From contig VRMN01000030.1 of the NCBI GenBank assembly GCA_008690995.1, forward strand, positions 1 to 51,439: a stretch of 51,439 nt of DNA, written 5' to 3'. The stretch's first letter is position 1, and every line of letters begins with the position of its first letter. This document shows, in pieces, positions 18,511 to 29,136 of the stretch. Under the pieces are notes generated by a model. That model worked only from the letters and a program-made list of their open reading frames with translations, did not search any database and was not told where the DNA came from. Made by a program: the position numbers and the translations under genes. This DNA comes from Porphyridium purpureum. Lineage: Eukaryota > Rhodophyta > Bangiophyceae > Porphyridiales > Porphyridiaceae.

Positions 18511-20044
18511 AAAGGTTCCTCGGACAGTCAGAGGGAAAGGAGGCTCGCAGGCGTTACGAGACCTCTAGGGGCGGCAATGGAGACCGCTGTGGTGGCCTTG
18601 GTAAGCCAAGGTCTGGCTGTCCGAAACCTTGTGGGCGAAACTCGAGCGCAAATCAGCCCGTGATCAAGGAACTTGGAGGGATGGGAGCTGCCATGCTTCT
18701 TCGAGTTCGAGGAAAAGTGCACAAGTCCGACGGAGAGGCCACGTTTTTGATTGACAGTGGCGCGACGGACAACTTCATGAGCGTGGACTTTGTGCAGAAA
18801 TCCGACGGCCTGAAGCAGAAGGCGTCGTGGAAGAGAGATCATGTGACCCTAGCGGATGGGTCTGTATTGGAAACAGCCGGAGAAGTTTCCAATGTCAAGT
18901 TTGAACTGAGCGATGGGTACTCAGGGGCCGCTAACTTTGCCATTTGCCGGATTGCGGGACAAGACGCAATCTTGGGCATGGAGTGGCTGAAGCGGGAGAA
19001 CCCAGTGATTGATTGGCAGTCTGGCATGTTGGCCTACGGAGAGAAGAAGGCCTGGAGCATGACGCAGATGCTGGTGCCACGGAAAGAGCTCCGTCGGCTG
19101 TTGAAGAGTCAGGAGGTAGAAGAGTGCTACCTCGGCGTGCTGAAAGGAAGGGAGGAGCCCTGTTCAGTGGAGCGCAAAGGAGATGACTCTGTGAAGAAGA
19201 TGCTCAATGATTTCGAAAATCTGTTCGAGGAGCCGCGAGGGCTGCCTGAGAGCCGAACAGTGGAGCATGTGATTAGGCTCAAAGATGAGAAGCCTGTGAG
19301 AGTGGGCAGGGTCTACCGACTGAGCCCTGCGGAGCTGAAAGTCCTCCGAGAGACTTTGGACGACTTGCTGGATAAGGGATTCATCCAGCCGAGTCAGAGC
19401 CCGTTTGGAGCACCCGTGCTGTTCGTGAAGAAGAAAGACGGCAGCATGAGGATGTGCGTCGATTATCGGGCGTTGAACGACGCGACTGTGAAGGACCGGT
19501 ATCCGTTGCCGAACATGGATGAGTTGCTGGATCGACTGGGCGCAGCTCACTGTTTCTCAAAGTTGGATTTGGCATCGGGATACCACCAGTTGCGTGTTCG
19601 GAGAGAGGACGTGCCGAAGACCGCGTTCCAGACCAGGTACGGACAGTTCGAGTTCCGTGTGATGCCGTTTGGTCTTTGCAACGCGCCAGCAACTTTTCAG
19701 AGGGCCATGAACGAGCTGTTTGCAGATCTGCTGGACAAGACCGTCATTGTCTACTTGGACGATATTTTGGTCTTTACCAAGGATAGGCAGTCGCACGGCG
19801 AGGTCCTGAAGGAAGTGTTGTCGCGCTTGCAAAAGGCAGGGTATCGTTTGAAGCGCAAGAAGTGCAGCTTTTTCGTTTCTGAAGTCGAATACCTGGGGAA
19901 CATTGTCGGCAACGGTTGCGTGAAGATGGATCCACGGAAGGTGGAAGCTTTGAGAGATTGGCCAGTGCCAAAGACGGTGACGGAGTTGAGATCCTTTTTG
20001 GGAATGACAAACTGGTTTCGCAGGTTTGTCAACGGATACTCTAC
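18396..20044 (+). CDS. Element A pol, part upstream of the C insertion
   Basis: This part covers the aspartic protease ([13 protein letters not shown]) and reverse transcriptase ([22 protein letters not shown]). It stops being element A at 20044, where element C begins; the open frame merely runs on into the LTR of C. The start is uncertain because the frame overlaps gag. Confidence 0.85.
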
Positions 20045-20341
20045 TGTTACCAATGCTGTGCCTTTTACTCTGCTTCTTCTTTCTTTCCTCTTCTGTCTCC
20101 GAGCAAGACCTGACCGGCTAGTCCGGGCAGGCGCGTCGCCTTTTTATACCCTTACTTCCGCCAGGGACAGCAAGGCGCCAAGAGAAATGACAATGCAAAT
20201 CATTGGCATTTCTGCGCGCGTCTAGAAGGTTCTGGAACCTCTAGAAGCTTCTAGAAACGGTTAAACGGTCTACCGGCTTAGCGGCTTACCGGTTTCGGAT
20301 TAACCGAACCGTTCTAGGTGACTGGGGTCGAACGGATAACA
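20045..20341 (-). repeat. 3' LTR of element C
   Basis: 297 bp, inverted, with the same TG...CA ends as the LTRs of A. It is identical by eye to 25187-25483. Confidence 0.92.
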
Positions 20342-20460
20342 TCTCCCCCCCTCTTGGCTCGACGTCTCGGCGAGACTCCAAACTAAGTTGCATTCTTGGC
20401 TCGAGGAACCCGCGCTCCGGGAGAAAACCTCTGCCTAGCAAACTTCTCACAGTACCCAAG

Positions 20461-23400
20461 TCATTCAGAGTCAGACTCTTCGATAATTTTCAACAAGTCT
20501 GGCTCAGAATCGGACGCCGGCATTTCGTCGGGTACTTCTTCATCATTTTCCCCTGCCATGTATTCTTCGCGTCCATAGTATGGCCTCAGATGCTGGATCG
20601 GAAAAACATCATGACAAGCCACACCCTCGGGCAAAATCACTCGGTAAGCATGCGAGCTTACCTTCTCAATGACAGGCACCGGACCAAGAAACTTTGGTGC
20701 CGCCAAATCACTCTTGTTCGGCCGCAGTTGCGGCGCCGTGACCAACACTTGATCACCAACTTGAAACTCCCGGGCATCCTTGCTTCGATCGAAGAACTTC
20801 TGCATTCTCCCCTGGGCTTCGATCAAATTGTCGCGGACTTCTTCATGGACTTTGCACAGGCGAAACCAGTGCTCCGCCATGTCCTTCGTCTGTCCGTCGC
20901 GCGCAGGCCTCCACCCTTCGCTCGGTGGAAACCAAGGATCCCTTCCATATACCACTTTGAACGGCGCGAATCCAGTGGCACTGCTTGGTGCAGAGTTGTA
21001 CGCAAACTCGTACAACGGCAAGTCTCGCACCCAGCCACTATTCGTCGCCATCAACTTGAGCATTTCCCGAATCACGCGGTTCACTCGCTCAGTTTGGCCA
21101 TCTGTCTGCGGGTGGTTGGCGGTAGACATTGCCAACTTCATGCCCACCCGCTTGCTCAGCTGCTGCCAAAGCGTGGACGTGAACAGCGGATCTCGGTCAG
21201 ATACAATTGACTTGGGGTATCCGAAACGGCTCACGACGTGCTTCACGAACAAGTCAGCACAACGCTTTGCTGTCAAGTCCTTGCGCGTCGGGATAAACAG
21301 CGCCATCTTCGAATAGCGATCCACCACAGTCATGATTGCATCACAGCTGCCTTCGCTCCGAGGCAGCTCCGTCACAAAGTCCATCGAGATGTCGACCCAA
21401 GGTCCTTCTGGGATCGACAAGGGCTTCAGCTTTCCAAACGACCGATTCTCTGACTTTGTCACTTGGCACGCGTGACAAGTCTTCGCAAAACGGCTCACGT
21501 CTCGCTTCATCTTTGGCCAGTAGAAGCGAGTTATCAAAGATGCATAAGTTGTGTCCGCTCCACGGTGCCCTGCTGTCGAGATATCGTGGTGGAGTTGCAT
21601 GACACGCTCTCTGAACTTCCTCGGTACGCAAACGCGATTCCTCAAGTACAAGAGCCCAGCTTCCGTTCGAAAACCCTGGTGGGTCGGTAAATCTCCCATC
21701 AAAGTACCAAAGTCCGGGTCACTCGAGTACGAACCCACGAATGCCTGGAAACCCGCACCAAATTCCTCACACCGAACTTGGTACTCTAGCGCGTGCACCT
21801 CTGGCTTCCTCGACAAAGTATCGGCTACCACGTTCGACTTTCCCTTCACATAGTCGATCGTGATGTCAAACTCGGCTAAAAAGTCCAGCCACCGTGCCTG
21901 ACGGCCATTCAGCTCCTTCTGCGTCATCAAATGTTTCAACGCCTCATGATCTGTATGCAGCACAAACTTTGCTCCGTACAGATAAGGTCGAAACTCTCGC
22001 AGACAGTGAATGACGGCCATGAGCTCACCTTCATAGCTGCTGTACCTGGTCTCTCGGTCCAGCAGCTTCCTCGACGTAAACGCGACCGGTCTGCCTTCCT
22101 GTGCCAGCCATCCCCCCACCGCGACTTCAGAGCGGTCCGTGTACACCTCAAATGGCTTTTCAGGGTCTGGCAAGGCCAACACCGGCGCTTCCGTCAACAT
22201 CCCGACAATCTTCTTGAAGGCCGACTTGCCTTCATCTCCCAGTTCGATCAGCTGCTTCTTCGACTTTGCGTTCTGCAACAGCGAAGTCAGCGGCGCCACG
22301 ACGGTAGAGTATCCTTTGACAAACCTGCGAAACCAGTTTGTCATTCCCAAAAAGGATCTCAACTCCGTCACCGTCTTTGGCACTGGCCAATCTCTCAAAG
22401 CTTCCACCTTCCGTGGATCCATCTTCACGCAACCGTTTCCCACAATGTTCCCCAGGTATTCGACTTCAGAGACGAAGAAGCTGCACTTCTTGCGCTTCAA
22501 CCGATACCCCGCCTTTTGCAAGCGCGACAACACTTCCTTCAGGACCTCGCCGTGCGACTGCCTATCCTTGGTGAAGACCAAAATATCGTCCAAGTAGACA
22601 ATGACGGTCTTGTCCAGCAGATCTGCAAACAGCTCGTTCATGGCCCTCTGAAAAGTTGCCGGCGCGTTGCAAAGACCAAACGGCATCACACGGAACTCGA
22701 ACTGTCCGTACCTGGTCTGGAACGCGGTCTTCGGCACGTCCTCTCTCCGAACACGCAATTGGTGGTACCTCGATGCCAAATCCAACTTTGAGAAACAATG
22801 AGCTGCGCCCAGTCGATCCAGCAACTCATCCATGTTTGGCAACGGATACCGGTCCTTCACAGTTGCGTCGTTCAACGCCCGATAATCAACGCACATCCTC
22901 ATGCTGCCGTCTTTCTTCTTCACGAACAGCACGGGTGCTCCAAACGGGCTCTGACTCGGCTGGACGAATCCTTTGTCCAGCAAGTCACCCAAAGTCTCTC
23001 GGAGGACTTTCAACTCCGCAGGGCTCAGTCGGTAGACCCTGCCCACTCTCACAGGCTTCTCATCTTTCAGCCTAATCACATGCTCCACTGTTCGGCTCTC
23101 AGGCAGCCCTCGCGGCTCCTCAAACAGATTTTCGCAATCATTGAGCATCTTTCTCACAGAGTCAGCTTCTTTGCGCTCCACTGAACAGGGCTCCTCCCTT
23201 CCTTTCAGCACGCCGAGGTAGCACTCTTCTACCTCCTGACTCTTCAACAGCCGACGGAGCTCTTTCCGTGGCACCAGCATCTGCGTCATGCTCCAGGCCC
23301 TCTCCTCTCCGTAGGCCAACATGCCAGACTGCCAATCAATCACTGGGTTCTCCCGCTTCAGCCACTCCATGCCCAGAATTGCGTCTTGTCCCGCAATCCG

Positions 23401-23952
23401 GCAAATGGCAAAGTTAGCGGCCCCCGAGTACCCATCACTCAGTTCAAACTTGACATTGGAAACTTCTCCGGCTGTTTCCAATACGGACCCATCCGCTAGG
23501 GTCACTCTATCTCTCTTCCACGACGCCTTCTGCTTCAGGCCGTCGGATTTCTGCACAAAGTCCACGCTCATGAAGTTGTCCGTCGCGCCACTGTCAATCA
23601 AAAACGTGGCCTCTCCGTCGGACTTGTGCACTTTTCCTCGAACTCGAAGAAGCATGGCAGCTCCCATTCCTCCAAGTTCCTTGATCACGGGCTGATTTGC
23701 GCTCGAGTTTCGCCCACAAGGCGTCGGACAGCCAGACCTTGGCTTACCAAGGCCACCACAGCGGTCTCCATTGCCGCCCCTAGAGGTCTCGTCAAGTTTC
23801 CGAGCCTCCTTTCCCTCTGACTGTCCGAGGAACCTCTCTACTCGAGCTCCTCGTTTTTTGACTCCAGCGAGTCTCCCTCCAGCTGCTGGATAGTCTTCCT
23901 TGCCTCGGGACACTTCCTCGCGATGTGTCCCGGCCTTCCACAATTCCAGCAT
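20461..23952 (-). CDS. Element C pol: protease, RT, RNase H, integrase
   Basis: The open frame is 1163 codons. In order: protease ([11 protein letters not shown], near 116), RT (VYLDDILVF near 454), RNase H (EVYTDRSEVAVGGWL), the integrase HHCC finger (HRGADTTYASL...CHACQVTKS) and core (SMDFVTELP, SDRDPLF, DGQTERVNR). The end has a GPVPVIEKVSSHAYRV-type C-terminal module and an acidic tail. No chromodomain is seen, unlike element B. The start overlaps gag by about 115 bases in a different frame. Confidence 0.9.
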   Translation of the reverse strand: MLELWKAGTHREEVSRGKEDYPAAGGRLAGVKKRGARVERFLGQSEGKEARKLDETSRGGNGDRCGGLGKPRSGCPTPCGRNSSANQPVIKELGGMGAAMLLRVRGKVHKSDGEATFLIDSGATDNFMSVDFVQKSDGLKQKASWKRDRVTLADGSVLETAGEVSNVKFELSDGYSGAANFAICRIAGQDAILGMEWLKRENPVIDWQSGMLAYGEERAWSMTQMLVPRKELRRLLKSQEVEECYLGVLKGREEPCSVERKEADSVRKMLNDCENLFEEPRGLPESRTVEHVIRLKDEKPVRVGRVYRLSPAELKVLRETLGDLLDKGFVQPSQSPFGAPVLFVKKKDGSMRMCVDYRALNDATVKDRYPLPNMDELLDRLGAAHCFSKLDLASRYHQLRVRREDVPKTAFQTRYGQFEFRVMPFGLCNAPATFQRAMNELFADLLDKTVIVYLDDILVFTKDRQSHGEVLKEVLSRLQKAGYRLKRKKCSFFVSEVEYLGNIVGNGCVKMDPRKVEALRDWPVPKTVTELRSFLGMTNWFRRFVKGYSTVVAPLTSLLQNAKSKKQLIELGDEGKSAFKKIVGMLTEAPVLALPDPEKPFEVYTDRSEVAVGGWLAQEGRPVAFTSRKLLDRETRYSSYEGELMAVIHCLREFRPYLYGAKFVLHTDHEALKHLMTQKELNGRQARWLDFLAEFDITIDYVKGKSNVVADTLSRKPEVHALEYQVRCEEFGAGFQAFVGSYSSDPDFGTLMGDLPTHQGFRTEAGLLYLRNRVCVPRKFRERVMQLHHDISTAGHRGADTTYASLITRFYWPKMKRDVSRFAKTCHACQVTKSENRSFGKLKPLSIPEGPWVDISMDFVTELPRSEGSCDAIMTVVDRYSKMALFIPTRKDLTAKRCADLFVKHVVSRFGYPKSIVSDRDPLFTSTLWQQLSKRVGMKLAMSTANHPQTDGQTERVNRVIREMLKLMATNSGWVRDLPLYEFAYNSAPSSATGFAPFKVVYGRDPWFPPSEGWRPARDGQTKDMAEHWFRLCKVHEEVRDNLIEAQGRMQKFFDRSKDAREFQVGDQVLVTAPQLRPNKSDLAAPKFLGPVPVIEKVSSHAYRVILPEGVACHDVFPIQHLRPYYGREEYMAGENDEEVPDEMPASDSEPDLLKIIEESDSE

Positions 23953-24644
23953 TTGAGCTCGGTACGAACACGCCTCTGACCCTGCACATGTCCCAGCTCC
24001 ATCGGGACAGGTCCTTCCTGCGCTGCACGACCGAAAAATGGCGTCCTCACACTAGAATCACGCACGCCGCGGGTCGCATGAATGGCGTCGTCCACGACCA
24101 CCGCCACCTGCGCAGCCTCCGCGAACGTACTCACTCCTCGCTTGTACACTTCCAAGCGGACCTCGGGCTTCAGACCCCTCACAAAGCGGTCCATCATTTC
24201 TGCGTCCGACAAGTCCGGAATCACAAGTGCCGCGTCCTGAAAAGCCGCCACATACGCATGGGCCGGGCCTTTCTGCGAAAGACGCGTCAACTTGTCCCTT
24301 GCACGCCTGATCGAATCCTGCGGCGTGAACCGAGCACTCACGAGGGCAGCAAAATCATTCCACGTCGTGGGGATCTCCTGCGGGTAGCGCTCGCAATTCA
24401 GAACCCACCAATGAAGCGCCTCTCCCTCGAAATAGTCAGAAGCCAGGTCTACTGCACGCCTCTCCGCAAGCAGACGTTTCTCCAAATCGTCCGGGTGGAT
24501 GCTCTCCAACAGCCGGCCCAAGATCTTCTTTCTCGCCTGGAACAACCACGTCTTCACAACCAGAAGGTCACGCTTCCCGTCGAACCTCATCAGACGGGCC
24601 TCCTTCGGGCCACGTGGTCCCAGCGTCTCCGAATCAATCTCCAT
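23838..24644 (-). CDS. Element C gag
   Basis: The ATG at 24644 gives a 268-residue gag with the same layout as in element A, including a CCHC knuckle ([14 protein letters not shown]). Only a handful of residues differ between the two copies. Confidence 0.88.
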   Translation of the reverse strand: MEIDSETLGPRGPKEARLMRFDGKRDLLVVKTWLFQARKKILGRLLESIHPDDLEKRLLAERRAVDLASDYFEGEALHWWVLNCERYPQEIPTTWNDFAALVSARFTPQDSIRRARDKLTRLSQKGPAHAYVAAFQDAALVIPDLSDAEMMDRFVRGLKPEVRLEVYKRGVSTFAEAAQVAVVVDDAIHATRGVRDSSVRTPFFGRAAQEGPVPMELGHVQGQRRVRTELKCWNCGRPGHIARKCPEARKTIQQLEGDSLESKNEELE

Positions 24645-25186
24645 GCTTTCTGGACTAAAGCACGCTCAACGACGACAACGACACAAACAGCAAGCCTCCG
24701 ATGCTCACTTTCTCCAACAGCTGCGCGCACCACGAACGGGCTCGGTCGCCCTCACGAACACAAACCGACACACGAAGCTGTCCTCTCACGCACACACACG
24801 CACAGCAATCTTCTCTCTCCTCCTCTGTTGCGCTGGATGGGGAGCGGCCCGGGCCTTTGCACTGGGGCGGGGATTATAGATGCGATCTTGTATGGAGGTG
24901 TTCGGCGCCTACCTTCGCAAAGGTGGTCGTGCGACACTAGGATGAATCCTAGTGAAGGCTGACCGTTACGGCTCTTGCCTACTAATACGTGCTAAGGCAG
25001 AGAGCGAGTCCGCCGTCAAGGCCTAGGCCTATCGTACAGCCAAGACTGAGACCCGCTTCCACCCGTCGCACCCTCCGGATCGACTTACTCGAACCCCCTT
25101 GCCCGCAGACTCTCCCACCCAGGCAACCCCAGAGAAACTCTAAGAGAACCTTAGAGCAACCCCAGGTAACCAGCGATGATACCAAA

Positions 25187-25483
25187 TGTTACCAATGCTG
25201 TGCCTTTTACTCTGCTTCTTCTTTCTTTCCTCTTCTGTCTCCGAGCAAGACCTGACCGGCTAGTCCGGGCAGGCGCGTCGCCTTTTTATACCCTTACTTC
25301 CGCCAGGGACAGCAAGGCGCCAAGAGAAATGACAATGCAAATCATTGGCATTTCTGCGCGCGTCTAGAAGGTTCTGGAACCTCTAGAAGCTTCTAGAAAC
25401 GGTTAAACGGTCTACCGGCTTAGCGGCTTACCGGTTTCGGATTAACCGAACCGTTCTAGGTGACTGGGGTCGAACGGATAACA
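25187..25483 (-). repeat. 5' LTR of element C
   Basis: 297 bp, inverted. The primer-binding site lies immediately to its left on the + strand. TATA-like and AATAAA-like signals match those in the LTR of A. Confidence 0.92.
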
Positions 25484-27331
25484 TCTACCGTCGTGGCGCC
25501 GCTGACTTCGCTGTTGCAGAACGCAAAGTCGAAGAAGCAGCTGATCGAACTGGGAGATGAAGGCAAGTCGGCCTTCAAGAAGATTGTCGGGATGTTGACG
25601 GAAGCGCCGGTGTTGGCCTTGCCAGACCCTGAAAAGCCATTTGAGGTGTACACGGACCACTCTGAAGTCGCGGTGGGGGGATGGCTGGCACAGGAAGGCA
25701 GACCGGTCGCGTTTACGTCGAGGAAGCTGCTGGATCGAGAGACCAGGTACAGCAGCTATGAAGGAGAGCTCATGGCCGTCATTCACTGTCTGCGAGAGTT
25801 TCGACCTTATCTGTACGGGGCAAAGTTTGTGCTTCACACAGATCATGAGGCGTTGAAACATTTGATGACGCAGAAGGAGCTGAATGGCCGGCAAGCACGG
25901 TGGTTGGACTTTTTAGCCGAGTTTGACATCACGATCGACTACGTGAAGGGAAAGTCGAACGTGGTAGCCGATGCTTTGTCGAGGAAGCCAGAGCTGCACG
26001 CGCTAGAGTACCAGGTTCGATGTGAGGAATTTGGTGCGGGTTTCCAGGCATTCGTGGGTTCGTACTCGAGTGACCCGGACTTTGGTACTTTGATGGGGGA
26101 TTTACCGACCCACCAGGGTTTTCGAACCGAAGCTGGGCTCTTGTACTTGAGGAATCGCGTTTGCGTGCCGAGGAAGTTCAGAGAGCGTGTCATGCAACTC
26201 CACCACGATATCCCGACAGCAGGGCACCGTGGAGCCGACACAACGTATGCATCTTTGATAACTCGCTTCTACTGGCCAAAGATGAAGCGTGACGTGAGCC
26301 GTTTTGTGAAGACTTGTCACGCATGCCAAGTGACAAAGTCTGAGAATCGGTCGTTTGGAAAGCTGAAGCCCTTGTCGATCCCAGAAGGACCTTGGGTCGA
26401 CATTTCGATGGACTTCGTGACGGAGCTGCCTCGGAGCGAAGGCAGCTGTGATGCAATCATGACTGTGGTGGATCGCTATTCGAAGATGGCGCTGTTCATC
26501 CCGACGCGCAAGGACTTGACAGCAAAACGTTGTGCTGACTTGTTCGTGAAGCACGTCGTGAGCCGTTTCGGATACCCCAAGTCAATTGTATCGGACCGAG
26601 ATCCGCTGTTTACGTCCACGTTTTGGCAGCAGTTGAGCAAGCGGGTGGGCATGAAGTTGGCTATGTCTACCGCCAACCACCCGCAGACAGATGGCCAAAC
26701 TGAGCGAGTGAACCGCGTGATTCGGGAAATGCTCAAGCTGATGGCGACGAATAGTGGCTGGGTGCGAGACTTGCCGTTGTACGAGTTTGCGTACAACTCT
26801 GCACCGAGCAGTGCCACTGGATTCGCGCCGTTCAAAGTGGTATATGGAAGGGATCCTTGGTTTCCACCGAGCGAAGGGTGGAGACCTGCGCGCGACGGAC
26901 AGACGAAGGACATGGCGGAGCACTGGTTTCGCCTGTGCAAAGTCCATGAAGAAGTCCGCGACAATTTGATCGAAGCCCAAGGGAGAATGCAGAAGTTCTT
27001 CGATCGAAGCAAGGATGCCCGGGAGTTTCAAGTTGGTGATCAAGTGTTGGTCACGGCGCCGCAACTGCGGCCGAACAAGAGTGATTTGGCGGCACCAAAG
27101 TTTCTTGGTCCGGTGCCTGTCATTGAGAAGGTAAGCTCGCATGCTTACCGAGTGGTTTTGCCCGAGGGTGTGGCTTGTCATGATGTTTTTCCGATCCAAC
27201 ATCTGAAGCCATACTATGGACGCGAAGACTACATGGCAGGGGAAAATGATGAAGAAGTACCCGACGAAATGCCGGCGTCCGATTCTGAGCCAGACTTGTT
27301 GAAAATTATCGAAGAGTCTGACTCTGAATGA
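25484..27331 (+). CDS. Element A pol, part downstream of the C insertion
   Basis: After the right target duplication of C this part holds RNase H (EVYTDHSEVAVGGWL), the integrase HHCC finger, the integrase core (SMDFVTELP, SDRDPLF, DGQTERVNR) and the C-terminal module. It is close to the corresponding part of element C. Confidence 0.85.
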   Translation, partial: STVVAPLTSLLQNAKSKKQLIELGDEGKSAFKKIVGMLTEAPVLALPDPEKPFEVYTDHSEVAVGGWLAQEGRPVAFTSRKLLDRETRYSSYEGELMAVIHCLREFRPYLYGAKFVLHTDHEALKHLMTQKELNGRQARWLDFLAEFDITIDYVKGKSNVVADALSRKPELHALEYQVRCEEFGAGFQAFVGSYSSDPDFGTLMGDLPTHQGFRTEAGLLYLRNRVCVPRKFRERVMQLHHDIPTAGHRGADTTYASLITRFYWPKMKRDVSRFVKTCHACQVTKSENRSFGKLKPLSIPEGPWVDISMDFVTELPRSEGSCDAIMTVVDRYSKMALFIPTRKDLTAKRCADLFVKHVVSRFGYPKSIVSDRDPLFTSTFWQQLSKRVGMKLAMSTANHPQTDGQTERVNRVIREMLKLMATNSGWVRDLPLYEFAYNSAPSSATGFAPFKVVYGRDPWFPPSEGWRPARDGQTKDMAEHWFRLCKVHEEVRDNLIEAQGRMQKFFDRSKDAREFQVGDQVLVTAPQLRPNKSDLAAPKFLGPVPVIEKVSSHAYRVVLPEGVACHDVFPIQHLKPYYGREDYMAGENDEEVPDEMPASDSEPDLLKIIEESDSE

Positions 27332-27451
27332 CTTGGGTAATTGTGAGAAGTTTGCTAGGCAGAGGTTTTCTCCCGGAGCGCGGGTTCCTCGAGCCAAGAA
27401 TGCAACTTAGTTTGAAGTCTCGCCGAGACGTCGAGCCAAGAGGGGGGGAGA

Positions 27452-27746
27452 TGTTATCCGTTCGACCCCAGTCACCTAGAACGGTTCGGTTACTCCGAAA
27501 CCGGTAAGCCGTTAAACCGGTAGACCGTTTAACCGTTTCTAGAAGCTTCTAGAGGTTCCAGAACCTTCTAGACGCGCGCAGAAATGCCAATGGTTTGGAT
27601 TGTCATTTCTCTTGGCGCCTTGCTGTCCCTAGCGGAAGTAAGGGTATAAAAAGGCGACGCGCCTGCCCGGACTAGCCGGTCAGGTCTTGCTCGGAGACAG
27701 AAGAAGCAAGAAGAAGAGAGAGAATAAAGGCACAGCATTGGTAACA
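27452..27746 (+). repeat. 3' LTR of element A
   Basis: Preceded by the purine tract at about 27437-27450 and followed by AGGAC, the right target duplication. It differs from the 5' copy at a few positions, clustered mostly near the end of the LTR. Confidence 0.92.
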
Positions 27747-27751
27747 AGGAC

Positions 27752-29136
27752 TATCTATAGCCTCCACCTTTTTGCTTTTCAATCGGTATCAGGTTTGCTC
27801 TGCCTTGAGGCAAGCTACATAGAGCGACATAAATATGAAGCAACTGAGCTTTTTTACGGCTCTCACATTCACCCGAAGTCTGTCCAACATGTTCACGTTT
27901 CTTGCGCTCCTCTCAACAGGGATACGATAGTCGCATGCGAAGGAGAAGTCTAAATTTTCGGGTGCGGTTGGCACTCCCAAGTTATCAAGCTGTGTGCACC
28001 AAAAGTACAGATGAAATAGTTGACTGAGGTAAGCTTTGGCCCTCCCGAAGAGAAGAGGATGTCATCAGAACCCTCCAATTCGAGCCTTTTAGGTCCGTAA
28101 ATAACACTTGCAAGTTTTCTCTGTTTTCAGCAGTAAAAACAACTCATTCATTTGGTGTGTGTCCATGACAGTTCTCCAAAGCTGGTGCGACCGTTTTTGT
28201 CTGGTACGTGCGCTTATTTCTGGTCCCAAGTCTGGCGCGTTGCGCTGAAATTGGCTCGGCACATGCTGATTTGAGTTCTGTGCACACCAAAAACGCAGCA
28301 AAAGAAGGCCTTGCTTTGGGACATTTTCAAGCTTTGGGTGCGGTTTGCATTTTATTCTTGCGTCATTCTTATCGGGTCTCCATTTGCTTTCCGTTTTGAG
28401 GCTATTCAAATACCTTTGTACTAATGCAACGGAGCAAAATCTTAATGATCAGTTCGTGATCACCCGCATCATGCATTCCTCCGTAACTACGCCACAAATC
28501 ATGCTGGGCTCTTGTCCACTGAAAGACATTGCTGTGCTCCTGATGAAACCGCGCCGCGCGCTCGTGTCCATGCTCTATGACCCCTGGAATGTGTGTTTGA
28601 CTGCACTTTTTTTTAATCGCTTGGACGCTCGCACGGTGTGATGACATCGCTGTACGCCCCAACGGCGAGACCGGCAGCGGTTCGGTCCCTGTCTCCAGGG
28701 CGCCGCAACCGGTCGGGCTGGATGGAGACGCTCCGTTGGGGCAGCTAGTTCGCCCGACGGCGAAGACGCGGGAGGGGGCGCGACCCCTCACCTCCACTCG
28801 GGCGACCCCTCCGCAGGGCCGTGCCCGCACGGCAGAAGCGAAGTGCAATGCAGCGGCTCTATTTAAGCGCCAGCCTCCTCTCGCCTGGCGACTCGGCACC
28901 ACTTGGAGATAGGCTCAGAGGTAAGGTCTTTCGGTTTAGTAAAGAGAATGGCCTTCTACTACAATCCGCACCACGGCGCTGCCTCTACCTCTCATGACAC
29001 GGTCACCGGAATGTCGACCTTCTTCAATTTTATTCTAAAATTACCTATTTTCATAGAAAATGTGCAAAACAGCAGGAGTTTTTAATTGATTGTCACTGGC
29101 TGTATATTTCAACTTCCTGTACCCGGTCTACATGGA
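27752..29136. other. Intergenic stretch with a GC-rich block at its end
   Basis: No gene is supported. From about 28650 to 28900 the base composition turns very GC-rich. GCCCCAACGG at about 28656 is mirrored by CCGTTGGGGC at about 28733, giving a possible stem with a loop of about 70 bases. A TATTTAA motif follows near 28860. This block might be a promoter or a terminal repeat of an element; I cannot decide. Confidence 0.4.

Larger units (their letters stand above)
20045..25483 (-). mobile_element. Element C: Ty3/Gypsy LTR retrotransposon, opposite orientation, inside pol of A
   Basis: LTRs of 297 bp at 25187-25483 (5') and 20045-20341 (3') look identical by eye. The 5-bp target duplication is TCTAC (20040-20044 and 25484-25488). 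The primer-binding site TGGTATCATCGCTGG begins two bases after the 5' LTR, and a purine tract (AAGAGGGGGGGAGA) precedes the 3' LTR. Gag and pol are near-copies of those in A. The element looks whole and is very recent. Being inverted relative to its host element, it creates long inverted repeats with A. Confidence 0.94.
10611..27746 (+). mobile_element. Element A: Ty3/Gypsy LTR retrotransposon, split by nested elements B and C
   Basis: Two direct LTRs of about 295 bp (TGTTATCCG...GGTAACA) at 10611-10905 and 27452-27746 bound the element. They are flanked by the 5-bp target duplication AGGAC at 10606-10610 and 27747-27751. A primer-binding site similar to TGGTATCATCGCTGG (a Met-initiator-like 3' complement) follows the 5' LTR, and the purine tract AGAGGGGGGGAGA precedes the 3' LTR. 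The leader is interrupted by element B at 11203-17428 and pol by element C at 20045-25483. Without them A would be about 5.5 kb, like C. The two LTRs differ at only a few sites (roughly seven by eye), so A is fairly young but older than its two passengers. Confidence 0.92.

Noticed and set aside
20045-20225. Continuation of the pol frame of element A past 20044
   Set aside because: This sequence is the LTR of element C, not pol of A.
28402-28902. A 166-codon frame on the - strand near the GC-rich block
   Set aside because: Its composition follows the local GC-rich sequence and it matches no family.
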